From positions 186,001 to 250,000 of the forward strand of contig NZ_AOCK01000006.1 in NCBI RefSeq assembly GCF_000348945.1: 64,000 bases of DNA, given 5' to 3'. Under the pieces are notes generated by a model, which saw nothing but the letters and a program-made list of their open reading frames with translations, was not told the origin of the DNA and did not search any database. Position numbers and translations under genes: made by a program. The stretch is from Paeniglutamicibacter gangotriensis Lz1y (GTDB taxonomy: Bacteria > Actinomycetota > Actinomycetes > Actinomycetales > Micrococcaceae). Below are positions 32,662 to 40,662 of the stretch, in pieces (the stretch's first letter is position 1; every line of letters begins with the position of its first letter).

Positions 32662-34374
32662 TCAGGGCTTCTTGCCGCAGATGACCTTGTTCCATGGCTG
32701 GTAGGTCCAGGACTTGGTCTCCGCCGGCAGCGTCTTGTCCGCAGCTGTACGCGTGCGGGTGACATCGATGGAGAAGCCCTTCTTGCCTCCGCGTTCAGCC
32801 ACGCAGCCGTCGGCCGGGTTGTAAGTGGTCTTCGGGTCGGTCAAGTTGTACTTGCCCGAGGACTTGGAACCGACCTTCCAGTACTCGGTGCTCCACAGGC
32901 GGGTATGGACCTCGCCGCCGCCGACCCAAGCCTCGATCATGACGGCATAGGGGGTGTTGTTCTTCCACGCCATGTCGATCTGGCCCTCCCAGAGGGTTGC
33001 CTCGCGGCCGGCCGGGTAGCGTTCGAACCAGCGGCTGTGCGGCTTGTGGGTGATGTCGTCGTAGCCGGCCAGGAAGCCTGCGTTGTACATCTGTGTGGAG
33101 ATCTGCGACAAGCCGCCGCCGACGGCCGAGGAGGAGAAACCGTTGACGACCACGCCGGAGTCGTAATACCCGTTTGCGACGGTGATCGGGCCCAAGGCCT
33201 TCTCCAGCGAGAAGGTCTCGCCGGGCATCACGATCACGCCGTTGAGCCGCTTGGATCCGGCGAGGAGGTTCTTAGTGCGCACAGTGTCGGACGCGGGATA
33301 GGGGGAGGAGAAGTGCACAATTGATTCCTTCACGCCCAGCTTCTTGGCCTCCTCCGTGGTCAACTCGGGGGCCGTGGTGGCCAACTTCACCGTAGCGGTG
33401 CGGTCTTTGTCTTGGGAGGCGGCCAGCACCAGGGCGTCAAGCCCCTTCTCATCGATGGATTCACCGTTTTGCGAGGGAATGATCTTCGGCTTCCCGCCGG
33501 AGAGCACGATCTTCGCTTCCTTGGCAGTCGACTTGAAACCGTCGGCCCCGGCGCTTGCAGCCTCCGCCAGCTTCTTTGAATCCAGGCTCATGGACACCGC
33601 GTCGTCGGCGATCTTGAATGTTGCGGCGGACGCCAGTTGCTTGGGGCTCAAGCTAGCGCTGGATTTTCCGTCTGTCAGTTTGATCGGGTCAGCTACCAGC
33701 GGCTTGGCCGTCTCTTCCAAGGCCTTTTCCAGCGTGGCGGAAGACGTCTTGGGCTCCGTGAGGGTTGCCGGCAGCTCCAGTGGTTCCGCGGAGTCGAACC
33801 AGGAGTCGGTCACTGTGTCCACCGCCCCATCGATGTCCAAGGCGACGCCGGTGACGGGCTTGGTCAGCACGGGCTTCGCTCCGTCGAAGGCTAGCGTGCC
33901 CTCGGTAGTCTTTGTTGCGACCTTCGGGGCGAGCCCTTCCAGAGTGGCACGCAGTTTGGTCTCGTCCACGCTGAGCGAAGGTTCGATGTGAAGCTGCCCG
34001 GTGAGCTTTTGATAAAGGTTCACCGGGTTCAGGTCAAAACCGGTCAGTCCCTCCAAGGTCTGCTCGAGGTCCAGGCCCAGTCCGGCGTCCGCCGGCTTCA
34101 GCACCTCGTCCTTGCCGCCGACCGAGACCGCGATGTCCTTGGCTGCCTCGGGGGAGAGGTCTCGCTCGAGTTGGGTCCGTGCCTCATCGCTGGAGAGAGC
34201 TCCCACATTGATCCCGTGCACCGTGGTGTTCGCGGGGATCTGGGAGCCGAGATAGGCTGCGGCGCCGGCATAGAGACCGGCTGCCACCACCACGGTGGCA
34301 CCGGTGATGATCCAACCGCGACGGGATTTGCGTTCCGGACCACGCTTGCGGCGGCCCACTTCTTCATTGTGCAA
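32662..34374 (-). CDS. VanW-family protein with peptidoglycan-binding-4 repeats
   Basis: A 570-residue protein with a basic N-terminus (RRKRGPERKSRRG), one membrane helix at residues 21-41, and a long extracellular part. Residues 45-320 contain repeated PG_binding_4-like units (NVGALSSDEARTQLE, VTGVALDIDGAVD, NGESIDEKGLDAL), and residues 385-500 are the VanW domain (LNGVIVMPGETFSLEKALG, GVVVNGFSSSAVGGGLSQIS, SRWFERYPAGREAT). Family members are cell-wall associated; despite the name, vancomycin resistance is not implied. The start is uncertain: TTG 34374, or GTG 34356, neither with a good ribosome site. Confidence 0.88.
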   Translation of the reverse strand: MHNEEVGRRKRGPERKSRRGWIITGATVVVAAGLYAGAAAYLGSQIPANTTVHGINVGALSSDEARTQLERDLSPEAAKDIAVSVGGKDEVLKPADAGLGLDLEQTLEGLTGFDLNPVNLYQKLTGQLHIEPSLSVDETKLRATLEGLAPKVATKTTEGTLAFDGAKPVLTKPVTGVALDIDGAVDTVTDSWFDSAEPLELPATLTEPKTSSATLEKALEETAKPLVADPIKLTDGKSSASLSPKQLASAATFKIADDAVSMSLDSKKLAEAASAGADGFKSTAKEAKIVLSGGKPKIIPSQNGESIDEKGLDALVLAASQDKDRTATVKLATTAPELTTEEAKKLGVKESIVHFSSPYPASDTVRTKNLLAGSKRLNGVIVMPGETFSLEKALGPITVANGYYDSGVVVNGFSSSAVGGGLSQISTQMYNAGFLAGYDDITHKPHSRWFERYPAGREATLWEGQIDMAWKNNTPYAVMIEAWVGGGEVHTRLWSTEYWKVGSKSSGKYNLTDPKTTYNPADGCVAERGGKKGFSIDVTRTRTAADKTLPAETKSWTYQPWNKVICGKKP

Positions 34375-34518
34375 AACGACTAGTTCTCTTCCAACGGGTC
34401 ACGGCGGCGAACCGTGGCATGGGTGGCGGCTTACCTGCCCGATGGGACCGGCCGCCTTCTGCATCATACCGGCGGTCTCCAAACGAAGGAGTAAATAACC
34501 GCCGGTCGTATCAAATCG

Positions 34519-35427
34519 TTATGAGATCCCCACCAGATCCGCAATGATGTCCAAGCGTGGCAGGTCAATGCGTGCATCTGCAGCATCGCGCAGCAGCGGT
34601 TTGGCGTTGAACGCAACCCCTAGGCCCGCAGCTTCCACCATGTCCAGGTCGTTGGCCCCGTCACCGGCGGCAACGGTGTGGCCGATTTCCACGCCTAGTT
34701 CCTTAGCCCAAGAGCGCAGCATCTCTTCCTTGTAAGCCCGATCGACCACCGTGCCGCTGACGGTTCCGCTCAGCTGCCCGTCGACGATGACCAGGTCGTT
34801 GGCGCGGGCAAAATCCAGCCCCAGGTCGGCGGCCAAGGGATCCAGGACTTGGGCGAAGCCACCGGAAACCACCGCGACATGGTGCCCGGCATTCTTGAAG
34901 GAGGCGATGAGTTCGGCCGCGCCGTCGGAAAGTTCCAGGCGTGCGCGCACCTCATTGATCACGGTGGCGTCGAGTCCCGCCAGCGTTGCCACCCGGGCGT
35001 GCAGCGACTGGGCAAAATCTAGCTCCCCGCGCATGGCCAACTCCGTCACGGCGGCAACTTCGGCTTCCTTCCCCGCATGGGCTGCCAGCAGTTCAATGAC
35101 TTCTTGCTTAATAAGTGTGGAATCCACATCCATCACCAGCAACAGCTTCTTGGCATGCACCAGCTCCGCAGGAACTACGGCGATCGCGGTCCCGCGCAAC
35201 TCGGGGTCCTCGGAACGGGCCAGCTGTCCATCGAGCGGGTTGACCAGGGCACGGAGCTGGCGGACGGAACCAACCACTTCCCAGCGTGCGCCTGTGCGTC
35301 CGATGCCGGTGAACGGCTCCTCGGAGAGCACCTCGTGGCCTGCCGCGGCCAGAGTGCGGCGCAGGCCCACAGGTTCGCTGAAGGAGGGGGAAGCGGAGTA
35401 GAAGACGATGAACGCGGTGGAATGCAT
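34519..35427 (-). CDS. serB: Phosphoserine phosphatase
   Basis: A 302-residue HAD-family enzyme for the last step of serine synthesis. The nucleophile motif is VMDVDSTLIKQE, the second motif VVSGGF, and the late acidic motif GDGANDLDM, all as in SerB. About 85 N-terminal residues precede the HAD core and correspond to an ACT-like regulatory domain seen in SerB2-type proteins. Start choice: ATG 35427 has GGGAG 9 bases upstream; ATGs at 35433 and 35448 are in frame too. It is divergent from an ABC ATPase gene. Cytosolic. Confidence 0.93.
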   Translation of the reverse strand: MHSTAFIVFYSASPSFSEPVGLRRTLAAAGHEVLSEEPFTGIGRTGARWEVVGSVRQLRALVNPLDGQLARSEDPELRGTAIAVVPAELVHAKKLLLVMDVDSTLIKQEVIELLAAHAGKEAEVAAVTELAMRGELDFAQSLHARVATLAGLDATVINEVRARLELSDGAAELIASFKNAGHHVAVVSGGFAQVLDPLAADLGLDFARANDLVIVDGQLSGTVSGTVVDRAYKEEMLRSWAKELGVEIGHTVAAGDGANDLDMVEAAGLGVAFNAKPLLRDAADARIDLPRLDIIADLVGIS

Positions 35428-35616
35428 TCCCATATTCTCCCGTGGCATGGGGCAACGGCCCAAAACGGGGTGGGGATTGTTGCGCCGTTGTGGCGTGGCC
35501 GGAGCGTCCCCTGAGCTTCGGTGCGCGGCATCCACCGGTGAAAGGCGCACTTTTCCCGCACCTGCACACCGTGCCGGGTTGGGCCAAAGGCGGGTCACTG
35601 GCCTAGTGTTTTACCC

Positions 35617-36402
35617 ATGAATGAAGTGTTGGGCTTGGCCGACGTCTCCGTGGTGCGCGGACGCAAAGATTTACTGACCGATATCAACTGGCAGGTCAAG
35701 GAGGGCGAACGGTGGGTCGTGTTGGGACCTAACGGCGCAGGAAAGACCACATTGCTGCAGATCGCCGGTGCGCGCATGCACCCCACGCGCGGGCTTGCCG
35801 GGGTCTTGGGTGAGGTGCTTGGTGCGGTGGATGTCTTTGAGTTGCGCCCGCGCATCGGCTTGTCCTCGGCGTCACTGGCCAACCACATTCCCGAGCAGGA
35901 GAACGTCCTGAACGTCGTGCTGACTGCCTCTTATGGGATGACGGGTCGTTGGCGTGAGGCGTACGAGAAGCTGGACGAGCGCCGCGCCTTCACGCTGCTG
36001 CACGACTGGGGGATGTCGACCATGATCAATCGTCCCTTCTCCACCCTGTCGGAAGGCGAACGCAAGCGGGTACAGATCGCCCGTGCCTTGATGACCGACC
36101 CTGAACTATTGCTGCTTGATGAGCCCGGCGCCGGACTCGACCTGGCAGGGCGCGAGGACCTGGTAGCTCGGCTCAGCGAATTGGCTGCCGACGAGGAATC
36201 CCCGGCCATGGTGTTGGTCACCCACCACCTCGAAGAGATTCCCCCGGGATTCACCCACGTGCTGCTGATGCGCGAAGGCGGCATTGTTGCCGCCGGCCCC
36301 ATCGAAGACACGCTCACCGAGGAAAATCTCTCTGAGACATTCAACATGCCGTTGAGCCTGCGGGCAGAGGGCGGCCGCTTCAGCGCGGTGGCCAAGCGCT
36401 AA
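35617..36402 (+). CDS. ABC transporter ATP-binding protein
   Basis: A 261-residue single ABC cassette. Walker A is GPNGAGKTT near residue 38, the signature reads LSEGERKRV, Walker B is LLLLDEPGAGLD, and the switch histidine is in VLVTHHLEEIP. It resembles the actinobacterial ATPase often placed beside serB, related to YlmA/ModF-type cassettes. No permease gene is adjacent; the next gene is a TSUP exporter in a different family. The transported substrate, if any, is unknown. The start at 35617 lacks a strong ribosome site. Confidence 0.88.
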   Translation: MNEVLGLADVSVVRGRKDLLTDINWQVKEGERWVVLGPNGAGKTTLLQIAGARMHPTRGLAGVLGEVLGAVDVFELRPRIGLSSASLANHIPEQENVLNVVLTASYGMTGRWREAYEKLDERRAFTLLHDWGMSTMINRPFSTLSEGERKRVQIARALMTDPELLLLDEPGAGLDLAGREDLVARLSELAADEESPAMVLVTHHLEEIPPGFTHVLLMREGGIVAAGPIEDTLTEENLSETFNMPLSLRAEGGRFSAVAKR

Positions 36403-36508
36403 GCACCTCATCTTGGGGTCGACGGTACGTGTCGCCGGCCCATGCTCCCGCGCCACCACCGTGCGGCGCGGGACACCTTGAACCAACAACCCAGGAGCGG
36501 TAGCCGGC

Positions 36509-37312
36509 GTGGACTTGTGGCGCGATATCATCATCTTTTTCGCGGGACTCTGGGCCGGAACCATCAACACCATCGTCGGATCCGGCTCACTGGTCACCTT
36601 CCCGGTGCTGGTGGCTCTGGGCTTCGCACCGGTCAACGCGGTGGTCTCCAACGCCATGGGCTTGATCGCCGGAGGCTTCTCCGGCGCCTGGGGTTACCGT
36701 CGGGAGGCCGCCACCGTCTGGCGGACGATGCTCAAGTTGGTTCCGGTGTCGCTGGTCGGCGGTCTGATCGGCGCCTACCTGCTGCTGCACCTGCCCGACA
36801 CCGTCTTCGGCTACGTCGCCCCGGTGCTCATCGTGCTCGCGCTGCTGCTGGTGATCTTCCAACCTCGGCTCTCCGCCTGGGCCAAGAAGCGTCAGGCAGC
36901 CAGCGTTGGAGTCAACCCCGCCGAGGCCGACAAGGCGCAGATTGGCGTCGGACTCTACGTCATGGTGTTCTTCATCGGGATCTACGGCGGCTACTTCACC
37001 GCGGCCCAAGGGATCTTGCTCATGGCGGTATTCGGGATATTCCTGCACGCCTCCTTGCAGCAGTCCAATGCGATCAAGGTGATTCTGTCACTGGTGGTGA
37101 ACATGGTCGCGGCAATCTCTTACCTGATCTTCGCTCCCGAGCGCATCCACTGGCCTGTGGTGCTGATGATCGCCGTCGGTTCACTGATCGGTGGGTTTAT
37201 CGGGGCCAAGGTCGGACGAAAGCTTTCTCCGGGCTGGCTGCGCACCGTCATTGTGGTGCTGGGGATGGTGGCCCTGGTGAACATGGTCGCTAAGCTCTTC
37301 GTCGGATCCTGA
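36509..37312 (+). CDS. TSUP-family sulfite/organosulfonate exporter (TauE/SafE)
   Basis: A 267-residue polytopic membrane protein from the GTG at 36509, with AGGAG 11 bases upstream. Seven to eight helices are predicted. The family repeats are visible: GLWAGTINTIVGSGSLVTFP near the N-terminus and GIYGGYFTAAQGILLM near the middle, with SNAMGLIAGGFSGAWGYR and a G-x-x-G-A-K-V-G-R-K end. TSUP proteins move sulfite, sulfonates or other small anions; the substrate is not evident here. It follows the ABC ATPase by 106 bp. Confidence 0.87.
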   Translation: MDLWRDIIIFFAGLWAGTINTIVGSGSLVTFPVLVALGFAPVNAVVSNAMGLIAGGFSGAWGYRREAATVWRTMLKLVPVSLVGGLIGAYLLLHLPDTVFGYVAPVLIVLALLLVIFQPRLSAWAKKRQAASVGVNPAEADKAQIGVGLYVMVFFIGIYGGYFTAAQGILLMAVFGIFLHASLQQSNAIKVILSLVVNMVAAISYLIFAPERIHWPVVLMIAVGSLIGGFIGAKVGRKLSPGWLRTVIVVLGMVALVNMVAKLFVGS

Positions 37313-37622
37313 TGTCCCCGGCGGACCGTGCGGGTGAACCGGGCGGGGCATGAACAGGTGGCCGCGCGCGGCTTGATTCTGCTGCGTCCGGGCGTTGATT
37401 CGCTGAATGTGGCATCGCCATCGGCCTTCGCCTTTTCGGGAAGATTCTCCGCGTTGCCGAGCTCTTCCGGAAGCCGGCGCGGGCCGAAGGTCAAGCCATG
37501 TGGCAAATTGTGGATTCCTTGGTCGGTTCCGCTACACTGGAACGTCGGCTTCGTGATCCCACAAGCCGGTTTGGCACATTTGGTTGCTGGCAAAATCCAG
37601 TGACGTGAACAAAGGTTTTTCC
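37313..37622. other. Intergenic region upstream of rpmE2, no gene recognised
   Basis: About 310 bases. Open frames on both strands lack ribosome sites. A TACACT at 37531 could be a -10 box for the L31 gene; no good -35 box and no obvious Zur palindrome are seen. Confidence 0.4.
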
Positions 37623-37880
37623 ATGAAGGCTGATATCCACCCGAAGTACAACACGATGGTGTTCAACGACCTCGCCTCCGGCGAAAAGTTCTTGACCCGT
37701 TCGACCGCCACGAGCAAGAAGACGATCGAATGGGAAGACGGTAACACCTACCCGGTCATCGACGTCGAAATTTCGGCTGCCTCGCACCCGTTCTACACGG
37801 GCAAGCAGCGCATCATGGACTCGGCTGGCCGTGTCGAGCGCTTCAACGCACGCTTCAAGGGCTTCGGCGGCAAGAAGTAG
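37623..37880 (+). CDS. rpmE2: Ribosomal protein L31 type B
   Basis: An 85-residue protein from the ATG at 37623, with AAAGG 7 bases upstream. [41 protein letters not shown] and the C-terminal [13 protein letters not shown] are characteristic of type B L31. The CxxC zinc ligands of the type A form are absent, as expected for the zinc-independent paralogue. Such copies are often induced by zinc limitation, but no regulator site is evident here. A hairpin follows 21 bp downstream. Confidence 0.96.
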   Translation: MKADIHPKYNTMVFNDLASGEKFLTRSTATSKKTIEWEDGNTYPVIDVEISAASHPFYTGKQRIMDSAGRVERFNARFKGFGGKK

Positions 37881-37901
37881 TCCTTCGCCCCACCCTTTTG
37901 C

Positions 37902-37935
37902 ACACGGGATCCTCCTTGACGGGAGGGTCCCGTGT
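37902..37935 (+). terminator. Hairpin terminator after rpmE2
   Basis: ACACGGGATCCTCC pairs with GGAGGGTCCCGTGT (one G-T) around a short loop, 21 bp after the stop. Confidence 0.7.
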
Positions 37936-37951
37936 TGCGTTAACGGCCCGC

Positions 37952-37977
37952 TGCGGTGTTTTGTGCAAAACACCGCA
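37952..37977. promoter_or_regulatory. Perfect 12-bp-arm palindrome upstream of lplA
   Basis: TGCGGTGTTTTG and its exact complement CAAAACACCGCA are separated by only 2 bases. The site ends 26 bases before the lplA start and lies after the rpmE2 hairpin. The short spacer and lack of a following U-tract favour a dimeric regulator operator over a terminator. Confidence 0.6.
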
Positions 37978-38003
37978 CCAGGCCGGTGACTAGGATGGAG
38001 TAC

Positions 38004-39071
38004 ATGAATCACGGCTATACACATCATGGTGAATACAAGGTTGTCGGCGGCAAATTGGTGGTCGTCGACCTATCGGTGGCCGACGGGGTGATCGCCATCG
38101 CGTCACTGAACGGGGACTTCTTCCTGGAGCCCGACGAAGCGCTGTTTGACCTGAACGAGGCGCTAGTCGGCCTGCCGGAGAACGTCGAGCATGCGGTGGT
38201 GCGTGATGCAGTGCTCAACGGGCTGCGTGAAGGTGCGGTGATGTTCGGTTTCGATGCCGATGCGGTGGCCCGCACCGTCCGCCGGGCCCTGGGTCACGCG
38301 ACCGCTTGGGCCGACCACCGCTGGGAAGTCATCGCCCCGGTGACCATGCCCATCATCGAGAACGTGGCCCTTGACGAAGTCTTCGCACGCCAGGTTGCCT
38401 CCGGGGAACGCGGCCCGAGCCTGCGCATCTGGGACTGGAACGACTCCGGGGTGGTAATCGGCTCCTTCCAGTCGGTCCGCAATGAGGTCGACACGCAGGC
38501 CGCTGCCGAACATGGCATCCAGGTCATCAGGCGGATCAGCGGGGGAGGCGCGATGTTCATGGAGGCTGGAAACTGCATCACCTACTCGCTCTACCTGCCC
38601 ACCTCGCTGGTCGATGGGATGAGCTTCGCGGACTCCTACCCGTTCTTGGACGCCTGGGTCATGGAGGCGCTGGCCTGCATCGGGGTCAAGGCACATTACA
38701 AGCCGTTGAACGACATTGCCACCGACGCCGGAAAGATTGGCGGGGCAGCACAAAAGCGTCTGGCCGGCGGCGTCGTGCTGCACCACGTGACCATGAGCTA
38801 CGACATCGACGCGGAGAAGATGCTGAAGGTGCTGCGCATCGGCCGCGAGAAGATCTCCGACAAGGGCATCGCCTCCGCCGTCAAGCGCGTGGATCCGCTC
38901 AAGAGCCAGGCGCACCTGGCCAGGAATGAAATCATCGACGCCATGATTGACACCTTCACCCGGCGCTACAGCGCCACCGTCGGCGGGATCGACGAGGCAA
39001 CACGGCAGGCCACCCGCGAGCTGGTTGACTCGAAGTTCGCCACCGAGACCTGGACCGCGCGCGTCCCTTAG
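38004..39071 (+). CDS. lplA: Lipoate-protein ligase A
   Basis: A 355-residue enzyme that attaches lipoate to E2 and GcvH proteins via lipoyl-AMP. The first 90 residues form a small domain resembling the LplA accessory domain, here N-terminal. The catalytic domain then shows IWDWNDSGVVIGSFQSV, RRISGGGAMFMEAGN, and DAGKIGGAAQKR, with the lysine that binds lipoyl-AMP. ATG 38004 is chosen, with GGAG close upstream; an in-frame ATG at 37995 is possible. A perfect palindrome lies just upstream, so regulation is likely. Confidence 0.88.
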   Translation: MNHGYTHHGEYKVVGGKLVVVDLSVADGVIAIASLNGDFFLEPDEALFDLNEALVGLPENVEHAVVRDAVLNGLREGAVMFGFDADAVARTVRRALGHATAWADHRWEVIAPVTMPIIENVALDEVFARQVASGERGPSLRIWDWNDSGVVIGSFQSVRNEVDTQAAAEHGIQVIRRISGGGAMFMEAGNCITYSLYLPTSLVDGMSFADSYPFLDAWVMEALACIGVKAHYKPLNDIATDAGKIGGAAQKRLAGGVVLHHVTMSYDIDAEKMLKVLRIGREKISDKGIASAVKRVDPLKSQAHLARNEIIDAMIDTFTRRYSATVGGIDEATRQATRELVDSKFATETWTARVP

Positions 39072-39119
39072 CCGCGCAGGCTCCCGGACAGCTGGGCCTT
39101 TCTCCGGTAGAAAACAACT

Positions 39120-39154
39120 AGGGCCCGTTCCTTATAAAACAAGGAACGGGCCCT
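39120..39154. terminator. Bidirectional terminator between lplA and mtnN
   Basis: AGGGCCCGTTCCTT (39120-39133) pairs perfectly with AAGGAACGGGCCCT (39141-39154) around a 7-base A/T-rich loop, between two convergent genes. Confidence 0.88.
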
Positions 39155-39195
39155 GGCGTTAGGCCCAGCGGGGCCGGGGTTACTGGGGGCGTGGA

Positions 39196-39966
39196 TCAGG
39201 CGAAGGCCAACTCGGTGTCCCCGCGCAGTAATCCTGCATCCTGCCACGAGGCCAGAACCGCGCAGGTGATCGCGGCGGAGCGTTCGGCGGCGTCATCGAC
39301 GTGGGTGAGGAAGTCGGCATCGGAGGCCGGTCCGCAAAGGTCGGAGATCCCCCTGATGGCCAGGAACGGGGCGCCGAATGACGTGCAGGTCTGGGCGATC
39401 GCCGAAGATTCCATGTCGGTGGCCAGGGCACCGGCGAACTGCTCCTTGATCACGGCGGAGCGTTCGTGGCCAACAAAGGAATAGCTGGAGACCATCAGTC
39501 CGTGGTGCACGGTTTCCACGGTGCCGTGGCCCGGGGTACCGATGTTGCTGGCATCCAGCAGCACTTCGGGCACCAAGGAGGCCTCGGGCATGCCCGGGAC
39601 CTGTCCGAGCTCGTAGCCGAAGGCCCGCGCATCGGCATCGGCATTGATGTTCTGCGTACCGATGACCACGTCACCCACCCGCACCAAATCGCCCAGCCCG
39701 CCGGCACTGCCGGCGCTAATGACCAGGGGAGCCGGAGCCTCGGGGGCTTCGTACTGTGCCCGCAGCAGTGCCGCCGTGGCCGCGGCGGAGGCGTTGACCA
39801 GACCGATTCCGCCCCTCACGAACAATGTATTGAGCCCGCCCAGGGTGCCGGTGCGCTGGACCGAGTTGCCCACCGCCACTTCCTCACCCACCTCGCTGGC
39901 TCGCTGCAGGAAGGGAAGGGTTTCTTCTTCCATGGCCGTGATGATCACGACGTCGATCGGGCTCAC
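39196..39966 (-). CDS. mtnN: 5'-methylthioadenosine/S-adenosylhomocysteine nucleosidase
   Basis: A 256-residue enzyme that cleaves adenine from methylthioadenosine and S-adenosylhomocysteine. The GTG at 39966 overlaps the luxS stop (GTGA). Family features: [15 protein letters not shown] at the start with the conserved Glu, [22 protein letters not shown], and [12 protein letters not shown] with the catalytic glutamate region, then IRGISD with the catalytic aspartate. It makes S-ribosylhomocysteine, the substrate of the LuxS encoded just upstream, so the operon covers the whole activated-methyl detoxification branch. Confidence 0.92.
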   Translation of the reverse strand: MSPIDVVIITAMEEETLPFLQRASEVGEEVAVGNSVQRTGTLGGLNTLFVRGGIGLVNASAAATAALLRAQYEAPEAPAPLVISAGSAGGLGDLVRVGDVVIGTQNINADADARAFGYELGQVPGMPEASLVPEVLLDASNIGTPGHGTVETVHHGLMVSSYSFVGHERSAVIKEQFAGALATDMESSAIAQTCTSFGAPFLAIRGISDLCGPASDADFLTHVDDAAERSAAITCAVLASWQDAGLLRGDTELAFA

Positions 39967-40430
39967 GCGGTGACCTGTTCCCAGGCTTCGCGCTGGGCCA
40001 GGAAGGCCCGGGCAGCGTCCTGTGCCCCGGCAAGTGAATGGTTTGCGCCCCAACCGCACTGGATCTCGTTCGCGGCCGGTACCTCGGTGGCCTTGAGCAC
40101 GTCGGTGAGTGTCGCTTCGATCAATGCCGCGGTCGCGGTGACATCCGGCTCGCCCTCCAAGATCAGGTAGTAGCCGGTCTGGCAGCCCATGGGAGAGAAA
40201 TCGATCACGGAGTCCGAGTGATTGCGGGAGGATTCGGCGAAGAGGTGCTCCAGGGAGTGGATCACATCCATCTCAAGGTGCGCCACGTTTGGCTGGGTGA
40301 AACGCACGTCATATTTGGTAATCACGTCCCCCTGCGAGAGCTGTTTGCGGTCCGCGACGCGCACGTAGGGTGCGGCAACCGTGCGGTGATCGAGGTTGAA
40401 GGACTCAACGTTCATGCGTTCAGTGGTCAT
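39963..40430 (-). CDS. luxS: S-ribosylhomocysteine lyase
   Basis: A 155-residue protein from the ATG at 40430, with AGGAAAG upstream. The metal site is H58-S-L-E-H62 and C125 in EIQCGWG; the catalytic cysteine is C83 in MGCQTGYYL. LuxS splits S-ribosylhomocysteine into homocysteine and DPD, the precursor of autoinducer-2. It forms an operon with the nucleosidase gene by a GTGA overlap. The leader of about 230 bases contains two long hairpins; the one nearest the gene ends about 75 bases before the start. Confidence 0.96.
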   Translation of the reverse strand: MTTERMNVESFNLDHRTVAAPYVRVADRKQLSQGDVITKYDVRFTQPNVAHLEMDVIHSLEHLFAESSRNHSDSVIDFSPMGCQTGYYLILEGEPDVTATAALIEATLTDVLKATEVPAANEIQCGWGANHSLAGAQDAARAFLAQREAWEQVTA

Positions 40431-40504
40431 GGTTGTGCTTTCCTGCCGGGGTTTAGTCGCCGGGCCAGCTCGGGCGCGGTTAGTGCAGCTCCCATTCTAT
40501 CCGG

Positions 40505-40541
40505 CGGGCGCTGGGAGGCGCTGCTCGGCTCCCAGCGCCCG
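40505..40541 (-). promoter_or_regulatory. 13-bp-arm hairpin in the luxS leader region
   Basis: CGGGCGCTGGGAG (40505-40517) is the exact complement of CTCCCAGCGCCCG (40529-40541), with an 11-base loop. A TAGAAT, possible -10 box, follows on the leftward strand, so the hairpin may lie upstream of the luxS promoter. No known SAH or SAM riboswitch consensus is matched. Confidence 0.4.
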
Positions 40542-40577
40542 GTTGGTGGAAGCGTTCCTCGAAACGGAGGTCACGGT

Positions 40578-40618
40578 CCGCGGGCCCGGTTTCGGGAGTT
40601 CCGAAACCGGGCCCGCGG
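40578..40618 (-). terminator. 18-bp perfect hairpin after the aldehyde dehydrogenase gene
   Basis: CCGCGGGCCCGGTTTCGG (40578-40595) pairs perfectly with its complement at 40601-40618 around a 5-base loop, 45 bp past the dehydrogenase stop. Confidence 0.75.
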
Positions 40619-40662
40619 TGGTATCTCCGGGAATCTCTGGGAAGAGCGGGCTCAGGGCCAGG

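Noticed and set aside
40431-40662. SAM or SAH riboswitch in the luxS leader
   Set aside because: Two strong hairpins exist, but I cannot match the conserved cores of known SAM/SAH classes.
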